Positions 1 through 5,091 of a DNA stretch of 5,091 nucleotides are shown here, one piece after another. This DNA comes from Flavobacteriales bacterium UBA2426 (lineage in GTDB: Bacteria > Bacteroidota > Bacteroidia > Flavobacteriales_F > PHOS-HE28), in assembly GCA_002342985.1 (NCBI GenBank), contig DDRC01000210.1, positions 9,979 through 15,069 on the forward strand, read 5' to 3'. Every line of letters begins with the position of its first letter. The stretch's first letter is position 1. The position numbers were made by a program, and so were the translations under genes. The notes under the pieces were generated by a model. It worked only from the letters and a program-made list of their open reading frames with translations. It was not told where the DNA came from and searched no databases.

Positions 1-2310
1 CTACAGGTCACACAACTCACCGTGGTCTTCGACAAGGCCATCGACCCTGCCACCTTCACCACGGATGACCTCACGCTCACCTTCCAGGGCGGGCCGGACA
101 TCATGGACAACAGCGCCATCATCACCCAGGTCGACCCCTTCACCTTTACCGTGGACCTCACGCCGCTCACCACCGGCGACGGGCTCTATCAGTTCATCGC
201 ACAGGCGGCCGGTATCACGGACATCTATGGCATCGCCGGGGTGGCGGGTCGCCAAGTCACATGGACACAGTTCATCTCCGTCCCGGCCATCGTCGCCTTC
301 CAAGGACTGCCAGGAGGCACCACCGATGATGAATTCAGCACCATCGAGCTGCTCTTCAACCGGCCCATCGACGAGACGAGCCTGACTGCATCAGACATCA
401 GCATCACCCTCGGAGGTGTGCCGCAGCCGGGAGCGCTCAGCATCACCCGCCAGAACAGCGACAGCACCTTGTTCCTGGTGAGCGGGTTGGAGAACGCGAT
501 CACCACCGATGGTGCGCACCTGTTCACCGTGAACATGCCCACCGTGCTGAGCACGGAAGGCGTCACCGGGATACAGGCGCAGAGCGTGACCTTGACACGC
601 GACACCCAAGGTCCGACCATCGCCGAGCTCACTCCCTTGTTCACCGGCGGCCTCGATGCGCAGCACCGCACCGGCGTGAACATCCGCTTCAGCGAGCCTG
701 CGACCGGGCTCACCATCGGCGCCATCGCGCTGAGCCGTGATGGCAACTCACTCCCACTGACGGCCGGTCAGCTCACACAGGTGGATCCCGACGAATGGCG
801 CGTGAGCGGCTTCGGGCTGGCCAGCTACCTCGATGGCGACTACGCGTTCACCGTTGATGCAACAGGCGTCACGGATGCCATCGGGAACGCCGGCAGCGGA
901 ACCGCGAACGTGACCTGGGAAGTGGACCGCAGCACGCCGATAGCCGTCACGAACGTGGGCATCGACCCCGACCTGGGCATCAGCAACAGCGATGGCATCA
1001 CCTCCTCAGGGAGCTTCAATGCCCTCTTCAACCTGAATGCGGATGCCGCACAGGTGACCATCGCCCAGACCTCCTTCGGCAGCGAGCAAGTGCTGGTGAC
1101 GCTCCAGGACCTGAGCGCCGGGACACATGCTGTTCCGGTGACCTTCCCCACCGGCGGCAACACCGGACTGAAGGTGACCGCTGTGGGCAACAACGGAGGC
1201 AGTGCAGCTGGCACGCGATCGCTCTTCATCGACCAGGCACCCTTGAGCGCGAGCTGGCAGACCGCGAACAACCAGTCGCTGACCACGGACCTGAGCAGCG
1301 CCACCGTCCAATTCTCGGCGGCCGTGCTGGACCCGGGTGCGATCGCGAGCGCGCTCGGCCTGCGCAAGAACGGCCTGCCCGTTCCCGCAGCGATGCTGAC
1401 CGTGACGCCGGTGAACAGCACCACCTACAGCATCGGCAACCTGCCCGCTGCGGCTAACGGCACCGGCAGTTATGAGCTCACGCTCGATGCGGCCCTCCTG
1501 AACAAGTCGACCAGTGGCATCGGCGGCGCAGGCATCGCCACGCTGAACTGGACCGTGGTGCCCAGCTACTCCGCCACCCTGCGCGCCCGGGTCTTCCTCG
1601 AGGGCCCGTATGCATCCGGCTCCATGCACGATTCGCTGCGCACGCTCATCGACTTCCCGCTGATTGAGCCGTTCACCACGCTGGGTTACGGGCATGTCGG
1701 CGGAGGAGGGGGCGAGACCACCACCCCGCAAGTGCTCGCCGTACCGGGCAACGATGCCATCGTGGACTGGGTGCTCGTGGAACTGCGCGACCGGGACGAT
1801 AACACTGCCGTGGTGGCGAGCCGGAGCGCCTTGCTGCAGCGCGATGGGGACGTGGTGGCCATGGATGGATTCTCTCCGGTGACGATCAGCGTGGGTGCTG
1901 GGGCGTACTATGTGGCGCTGCGGCATCGGAACCACCTGGGCGTCATGTCAGCCGATTCGGCGCGCTTCTACACGGGATCGACGCAAGTGGATTTCACCCT
2001 CCTCTCCACAGCGACCTATGGAACGGAAGGCCAGAAGCAAGTTGGCGCGCGCAGGGCGCTTTGGGCAGGTGATGTGAACTTCAACGGCATGGTGCAGTAC
2101 GTTGGAGAGGGCAACGACCGCGACCCCATCCTGGTGAGCATCGGTGGAAGCACGCCCACCAGCACCGCACTCGGGTACCTCCCAACCGATGTGAACCTTG
2201 ACGGCCGCGTGAAATACGTGGGTGAGGGGAACGACCGCGACCCCATCCTGGTCAATATCGGCGGTTCCATGCCCACCAACATCCGTGACGCCCAACTCCC
2301 ACAGCCATGA
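1..2310 (+). CDS. Large multi-domain surface protein, Ig-like modules plus dockerin-like C-terminus (5' partial)
   Basis: The frame is open from base 1, so the true start and any signal peptide lie outside; the GTG at 22 is internal to a domain and is not the start. The visible part is 769 residues. Four or five Ig-like beta-sandwich modules fill about 1-1560, with recurrent features of bacterial Ig-like repeats: a strand such as GVNIRFSEPATG (from 673) and a closing G-[IV]-T-D-x-x-G motif (211-231 and 865-888). The unit at about 955-1240 has the NSDGIT signature seen in BapA-type Ig repeats. From 1591 a different module begins, with VFLEGPY, AIVDWVLVELRD (1756-1791) and RHRNHLGVM (1921-1947), which I recognise as a conserved C-terminal region of large Bacteroidota surface proteins. 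It ends in two dockerin-like repeats and QLPQP, with no T9SS sorting domain. The role is probably adhesion or surface structure (inference); no enzymatic motif is visible. It overlaps the next gene by 4 bases. Confidence 0.85.
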   Translation, partial: LQVTQLTVVFDKAIDPATFTTDDLTLTFQGGPDIMDNSAIITQVDPFTFTVDLTPLTTGDGLYQFIAQAAGITDIYGIAGVAGRQVTWTQFISVPAIVAFQGLPGGTTDDEFSTIELLFNRPIDETSLTASDISITLGGVPQPGALSITRQNSDSTLFLVSGLENAITTDGAHLFTVNMPTVLSTEGVTGIQAQSVTLTRDTQGPTIAELTPLFTGGLDAQHRTGVNIRFSEPATGLTIGAIALSRDGNSLPLTAGQLTQVDPDEWRVSGFGLASYLDGDYAFTVDATGVTDAIGNAGSGTANVTWEVDRSTPIAVTNVGIDPDLGISNSDGITSSGSFNALFNLNADAAQVTIAQTSFGSEQVLVTLQDLSAGTHAVPVTFPTGGNTGLKVTAVGNNGGSAAGTRSLFIDQAPLSASWQTANNQSLTTDLSSATVQFSAAVLDPGAIASALGLRKNGLPVPAAMLTVTPVNSTTYSIGNLPAAANGTGSYELTLDAALLNKSTSGIGGAGIATLNWTVVPSYSATLRARVFLEGPYASGSMHDSLRTLIDFPLIEPFTTLGYGHVGGGGGETTTPQVLAVPGNDAIVDWVLVELRDRDDNTAVVASRSALLQRDGDVVAMDGFSPVTISVGAGAYYVALRHRNHLGVMSADSARFYTGSTQVDFTLLSTATYGTEGQKQVGARRALWAGDVNFNGMVQYVGEGNDRDPILVSIGGSTPTSTALGYLPTDVNLDGRVKYVGEGNDRDPILVNIGGSMPTNIRDAQLPQP
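2068..2160 (+). repeat. Dockerin-like repeat, copy 1
   Basis: Encodes 31 residues starting GDVNFNG and ending IGGSTPT. The D-x-N-x-N-G start resembles the calcium loop of type I dockerins and EF-hands. The usual acidic residue at loop position 12 is a glycine, and a conserved NDRD follows shortly after. A second copy starts 117 bases (39 codons) downstream, and both share a 23-base identical stretch covering NDRDPILV. Calcium binding is inferred, not shown. Confidence 0.75.
2185..2277 (+). repeat. Dockerin-like repeat, copy 2
   Basis: Encodes 31 residues starting TDVNLDG and ending IGGSMPT, closely matching copy 1, with the central YVGEGNDRDPILV identical in protein. Here the loop has the fuller D-x-N-x-D-G form. 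The copy lies 10 residues before the C-terminus, the place where dockerins usually sit. Two tandem calcium-loop copies are the layout of a dockerin, but the loop spacing differs from the classical family, so the term is used by analogy. Confidence 0.75.
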
Positions 2311-3107
2311 CCAATAGATCCTTCACACTCGCAACGTCATGCGCCGCATGGGCGGCATGCCTCCTGCCGGTCATGGCCATGGCCCAGCAGCGGGTGGATA
2401 TCCAATTGAACCGCATCGATGATGGCTCGGACCAGGTCCTGCTGATCGCGGAACAGGACTTCGATGGCCTGATCTCCAACCTGGTGCTCACGCTGGCCTG
2501 GGATAGCACGCAATGCCTGCAAGACCCCGTACTCAGGCAGTCGGCCGAACAATCCATGGTGCTCCCCCTATCCCCATCGGGACCTGCATTCAGCAACGGC
2601 GGAATGAAATTCCGGAAATACACGGGCGTGGGCCTGGTACCGCTCCATGAATCGGCGGTTCGCTTGCAGGCGGCCAAGAGCCTGTGCATCGCGCGCATCG
2701 AAGGCGAGGCTGGCTGTGCTGCCTCGATTTCCGCTGAACCATGGCTCCGGGAACGGCGGCACAACGGCGCCTATTACGTATCGCTGAACGGCCTCGACAA
2801 GACAGGAAGGGTGATTGCGCCAGCCGCCGGTGCCGTGCCCGCTGAAGGCCCTGCAGTAGCGGTATCGCCCAACCCTTACTCCGGCGGTCCTCTGTCCTAC
2901 TCCATCCATGCCGGTGCCGCCGGCAATGCAAGCATGACCCTTGAGGATTCGCAAGGCAGGCGCGTGGGCGAGTGGCCCATCACCGTAAGGCAAGGCAGCA
3001 ACACCGGCACGATCTCGCCGGCATCACTTGCTGCAGGAAGGTACACCGTGCGGGTTGCCCTTCATGGGCGCGATGCCACGGTTCCGCTGGCCGTGATGGC
3101 GCGCTGA
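2307..3107 (+). CDS. T9SS type A sorting domain-containing secreted protein, possibly cohesin-like
   Basis: 266 residues. Residues 1-26 form a signal peptide with a hydrophobic core and a likely cut after AMA, before QQRVDIQL. Residues 27 to about 170 form a beta-rich domain with the pattern DFDGLISNLVLTLAWD (51-66) and AYYVSLNGLDKTGR (155-168); its length and the FDG...L.WD pattern are reminiscent of cohesin folds, which is inference only. Residues 181-266 form a type A T9SS sorting domain: SPNP at 187-190, a D-x-x-G-R turn at 214-218, LAAGRYTVRV at 241-250, then a short basic end. T9SS substrates of this type cross the outer membrane and are released or attached to the cell surface. The mature part has three cysteines (70, 127, 137). 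The ATG lies in ATGA shared with the upstream stop, which suggests translational coupling; there is no Shine-Dalgarno sequence, as is common in Bacteroidota. Exact function is not recognised. Confidence 0.88.
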   Translation: MTNRSFTLATSCAAWAACLLPVMAMAQQRVDIQLNRIDDGSDQVLLIAEQDFDGLISNLVLTLAWDSTQCLQDPVLRQSAEQSMVLPLSPSGPAFSNGGMKFRKYTGVGLVPLHESAVRLQAAKSLCIARIEGEAGCAASISAEPWLRERRHNGAYYVSLNGLDKTGRVIAPAAGAVPAEGPAVAVSPNPYSGGPLSYSIHAGAAGNASMTLEDSQGRRVGEWPITVRQGSNTGTISPASLAAGRYTVRVALHGRDATVPLAVMAR

Positions 3108-3431
3108 AACGGGGTTCCCCACCAGGGGCGTCCGGGTCGCAAGCCGGGGCGGAAGGATGCGCACGCGCCGATCGTTCCCGGTCTCTACCTTTACTCCCGC
3201 GATGAGCACGACCTGTGGATTGGCTCTAGCGCCGCGCCCCAACTGCGACGCCCAAGCGGTATTGCTTTGCGCTGCATTCCCCTTCCGCTGATGACCGCCC
3301 AGGCCCTCTCCGTGCTCCGGCCCCGTGCCGCGCGCGCCTCGGCCTTCCCCATCCCGCATCCCCATGGCCAATGGCGGTGGGCCATGCCATTCCTGCTCCT
3401 GCCCCAGCCTCCCGCCCCTGCTTCCTGAACA
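3108..3431. other. Intergenic region, 324 bases, no convincing gene
   Basis: No convincing coding region is seen on either strand. GGGGTTCCCC at 3111-3120 and CCCC-ACCA-GGGG at 3117-3128 form competing short stems just after the upstream stop, but no T-run follows, so no terminator is called. From 3301 to 3420 C makes 60 of 120 bases and G only 30, while A is just 9. Weak Bacteroidota -7-like boxes occur at 3186-3193 (TACCTTTA) and 3262-3269 (TTGCTTTG), both without a matching TTTG box about 20 bases upstream. A promoter for the decarboxylase gene must probably lie here if it is not cotranscribed with the surface genes. Confidence 0.7.
3364..3390 (+). other. Nested hairpin of ATGGC/GCCAT half-sites upstream of the decarboxylase gene
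   Basis: ATGGC occurs at 3364-3368 and 3371-3375, and its reverse complement GCCAT at 3381-3385 and 3386-3390. Paired outside-in they give ten base pairs with a two-base CA bulge and a five-base GGTGG loop. No T-run follows, so it is not an intrinsic terminator. It ends 41 bases before the ATG, where it could be a leader structure or a protein-binding site; that role is inference. Confidence 0.45.
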
Positions 3432-4847
3432 ATGAAGACCCGCTACATCGACCTCATCGAGCAGACCTTCGACTTCCCGAAGGATGAGTTCAAGCTCGAC
3501 GGCGACAACCTGATCTGGAACGACCTGCCGCTCATGGACCTGCTGCGGAAGCACGGCACGCCCCTGCGGATCAGCTACCTGCCCAAGATCGGCGAGAAGA
3601 TCGAGATGGCCCGCGCCAGCTTCGCCAAGGCCTTCGACGCGCACGATTATCAAGGACGCTACGAGTACTTCTACTGCACCAAGAGCAACCACTTCAGCTA
3701 CGTCATCGACAAGGTGCTGGACAAGGGCGTGAACCTGGAGACCAGCAGCGCCTACGACCTGGAGATGATCGAGCTGCTCATCGAGCGCGGCCGCATCACC
3801 AAGGACAGCACCATCCTGTGCAACGGCTTCAAGGATGAGCGCTACATCAAGGGCATCGGCCGCCTGGCCAACCGCGGCTACAAGGTGGTGCCCATCATCG
3901 ACAACATGGGCGAGATCTACGCGCTGGACGAGGTGATCGAGGGCACCTGCGACATCGGCATCCGCATCGCCGCCGAGGAGGCGCCCAAGTTCGAGTTCTA
4001 CACCAGCCGCCTGGGGATCGGGTACAAGGACATCATCCCCTTCTACATGCGGAACATCAGCAAGCAGAAGAAGTTCCGCCTGAAGCTGATGCACTTCTTC
4101 ATCAACACCGGCATCACCGACACCGCCTACTACTGGAATGAGCTCAGCAAGTGCGTGAACGTCTATTGCGACCTGTGGAAGCTCTGCCGCACGCTGGACA
4201 CCCTTGACATCGGCGGCGGCCTGCCCATCAAGAACAGCCTCAACTTCAGCTTCGACACCGACTACATGATCGGCGAGATCGTGGGGCGCATCAAGGACGT
4301 GTGCGAGGAGAACAAGGTGCAGGAGCCCAACATCTTCAGCGAGTTCGGCAGCTTCACCGTGAGCGACAGCGGCGCCACCTTCTTCAGCATCGTGTACCAG
4401 AAGAAGCAGAACGAGAAGGAGCGCTGGAACATGATCGATGGGAGCTTCATGACCACGCTCCCCGACACCTGGGCCATCAGCAAGCGCTTCATCATGCTGC
4501 CCATCAACAACTGGCACGACGAGTACGAGCGCGTGTTCCTCGGCGGCATGACCTGCGACAGCGACGATTACTACAACAGCGAGCAGCACATCAACGCCAT
4601 CTACCTCCCCAAGTACAGCGAGGACAAGCGGCAGTACATCGGCTACTTCAACACCGGCGCCTACCAGGACACCCTGGGCGGCTTCGGCGGCATCCAGCAC
4701 TGCCTCATCCCCAAGCCCAAGCACGTGCTCATCGACCGCCGGCCCGACGGCACACTGGTCGACACCGTCTTCGCCGACACACAGAGCGCCGAGCGCATGC
4801 TGCAGCTGCTGGGCTACCTGCCCCTGGAGGAACCGGTCCGCAAGTAG
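3432..4847 (+). CDS. speA: Arginine decarboxylase, biosynthetic, fold-type III PLP enzyme (Bacteroidota type)
   Basis: 471 residues, close to the roughly 460-470 usual for this family in Bacteroidota. It should convert L-arginine to agmatine and CO2, the first step of agmatine-derived polyamine synthesis, in the cytoplasm. The N-terminal TIM-barrel half carries the PLP lysine in YCTKSNH (Lys84), LETSS at 102-106, and EFYTSRLGIG at 188-197. His221 in MHFFINTG is in the place of the cofactor-stacking histidine. The glycine loop IGGGLP (260-265) should hold the PLP phosphate, and SEFGSFTV (303-310) replaces the common EPGR-type motif. The C-terminal half has TCDSDDYY (374-381), with the cysteine and aspartate expected across the dimer interface, and GAYQDTLGGFGG (409-420). 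The start MKTRYIDLIEQTFDFP matches the usual N-terminus of the family; there is no Shine-Dalgarno sequence. Substrate assignment is by family, and another basic amino acid cannot be fully excluded. Confidence 0.93.
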   Translation: MKTRYIDLIEQTFDFPKDEFKLDGDNLIWNDLPLMDLLRKHGTPLRISYLPKIGEKIEMARASFAKAFDAHDYQGRYEYFYCTKSNHFSYVIDKVLDKGVNLETSSAYDLEMIELLIERGRITKDSTILCNGFKDERYIKGIGRLANRGYKVVPIIDNMGEIYALDEVIEGTCDIGIRIAAEEAPKFEFYTSRLGIGYKDIIPFYMRNISKQKKFRLKLMHFFINTGITDTAYYWNELSKCVNVYCDLWKLCRTLDTLDIGGGLPIKNSLNFSFDTDYMIGEIVGRIKDVCEENKVQEPNIFSEFGSFTVSDSGATFFSIVYQKKQNEKERWNMIDGSFMTTLPDTWAISKRFIMLPINNWHDEYERVFLGGMTCDSDDYYNSEQHINAIYLPKYSEDKRQYIGYFNTGAYQDTLGGFGGIQHCLIPKPKHVLIDRRPDGTLVDTVFADTQSAERMLQLLGYLPLEEPVRK

Positions 4848-4863
4848 GCCCCTTCGGGCTTTT
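4846..4863 (+). terminator. Compact intrinsic terminator-like hairpin after the decarboxylase gene
   Basis: The stem AGGCCC pairs with GGGCTT around the tetraloop CTTC (one G-T pair), and the T-run TTTT at 4860-4863 is partly used in the stem. It begins inside the TAG stop codon. The short stem and short T-run make it weak or partial, so some readthrough into the next gene is plausible. Confidence 0.5.
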
Positions 4864-4874
4864 GCGCCATAGGC

Positions 4875-4897
4875 CCGGCATCGCCGCGCCGGCATCG
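4875..4897. repeat. Nine-base direct repeat upstream of the DHS-like gene
   Basis: CCGGCATCG occurs at 4875-4883 and 4889-4897, 14 bases apart start to start, and the block is bounded by GCCCG (4873-4877) and CGGGC (4896-4900). It lies just upstream of the promoter-like box. It could be an operator or a chance product of GC-rich sequence; the evidence is only the repeat itself. Confidence 0.3.
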
Positions 4898-4917
4898 GGC
4901 ATATATCGGCCCGCCTC

Positions 4918-4925
4918 TATATTTC
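4918..4925 (+). promoter_or_regulatory. Bacteroidota -7-like promoter box for the DHS-like gene
   Basis: TATATTTC matches the Bacteroidota -7 consensus TAnnTTTG at five of six fixed positions and stands out as an AT-rich island in very GC-rich sequence, together with ATATAT at 4901-4906. No clear -33 TTTG is seen at the right distance. Transcription would begin around 4930, giving a leader of only about ten bases before the ATG. Confidence 0.4.
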
Positions 4926-4940
4926 GCCCCGAACCGCACC

Positions 4941-5091
4941 ATGAGCCAGCCACGCCCCGTCTCCGCCTTCATCGAGAAGCACTTCCTGCACTTCAACGCC
5001 GCGGCCTTGGTGGATGCGGCCAAGGGCTACAAGGAGCACCTCGGCAAGGGCCGCAAGATGATGATCACCCTGGCCGGCGCCATGAGCACCG
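4941..5091 (+). CDS. Deoxyhypusine synthase family protein (3' partial)
   Basis: The first 50 residues of a gene that runs off the right edge; family members in Bacteroidota have about 320-330 residues. The start MSQPRPVSAFIEKHFLHFNA and the stretch GRKMMITLAGAMST (37-50) are the typical N-terminus of the bacterial deoxyhypusine synthase-like family, where the LAGAMS segment begins the Rossmann-like NAD-binding core. Bacteria lack eIF5A, so these proteins are not expected to make deoxyhypusine on it; aminobutyl transfer to a small polyamine, such as homospermidine-type synthesis, is a known activity for some relatives and is inferred here. The active-site lysine lies beyond the window. It follows the arginine decarboxylase gene by 93 bases on the same strand, which supports a polyamine role. 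ATG at 4941 is the only plausible start, with no Shine-Dalgarno sequence. Confidence 0.88.
   Translation, partial: MSQPRPVSAFIEKHFLHFNAAALVDAAKGYKEHLGKGRKMMITLAGAMST

Noticed and set aside
22..24. GTG as the start codon of the first gene
   Set aside because: The frame is open to base 1 and the residues before it (LQVTQLT) continue the first beta strand of an Ig-like module, so the gene begins upstream of the window.
1006..1935. A 309-codon minus-strand open frame within the surface-protein gene
   Set aside because: The composition is dominated by H, R, G and A, no domain is recognisable, and the + strand frame has clear Ig-like and C-terminal modules.
3111..3128. Short GC stems just after the T9SS gene as an intrinsic terminator
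   Set aside because: The first stem has a two-base loop, the second has only four pairs, they compete for the same bases, and no T-run follows.
3186..3269. TACCTTTA and TTGCTTTG as promoter -7 boxes for the decarboxylase gene
   Set aside because: Each misses one consensus base and neither has a TTTG element at the expected distance upstream; such matches are expected by chance.
3024..4895. A 623-codon open frame on the minus strand, antisense to the whole arginine decarboxylase gene
   Set aside because: Its translation is low-complexity, rich in A, V, L, D and E with no recognisable domain. It is the expected antisense shadow of a GC-rich gene with strong third-position bias.
4729..5023. 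Two minus-strand open frames across the gap and the start of the DHS-like gene
   Set aside because: They overlap two well-supported + strand genes, have basic low-complexity translations and no domain.

Overview
The window looks like a piece of a high-GC Bacteroidota chromosome, probably Flavobacteriales-like. The reasons are a type IX secretion (T9SS) C-terminal sorting domain, the Bacteroidota form of biosynthetic arginine decarboxylase, a bacterial deoxyhypusine-synthase-like gene next to it, and gene starts without Shine-Dalgarno sequences. All genes read on the + strand. No RNA gene, CRISPR array, insertion sequence or tRNA was seen.

Region 1 (1-3107) is a two-gene surface-protein unit. 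The first gene is cut by the left edge. It encodes a large exported-type protein built of Ig-like beta-sandwich modules, followed by a conserved Bacteroidota C-terminal module and two dockerin-like D-x-N-x-[DN]-G repeats at the very end. It has no T9SS sorting domain of its own. Its stop codon overlaps (ATGA) the start of a 266-residue protein with a signal peptide, a roughly 140-residue beta-rich middle that could be cohesin-like, and a typical T9SS type A sorting domain. The two products may form a complex, with the small one anchoring the large one. This is the most interesting hypothesis in the window.

Region 2 (3108-3431) is a 324-base gap with no convincing gene. It holds a C-rich stretch and a nested hairpin made of four ATGGC/GCCAT half-sites about 40 bases before the next gene.

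Region 3 (3432-5091) is polyamine metabolism. A full-length arginine decarboxylase (arginine to agmatine) is followed by a compact terminator-like hairpin, then a TATATTTC promoter-like box, and then the first 50 codons of a deoxyhypusine-synthase-family gene that runs off the right edge. No agmatinase lies between them. The two enzymes probably contribute to the same polyamine route but may be transcribed separately.
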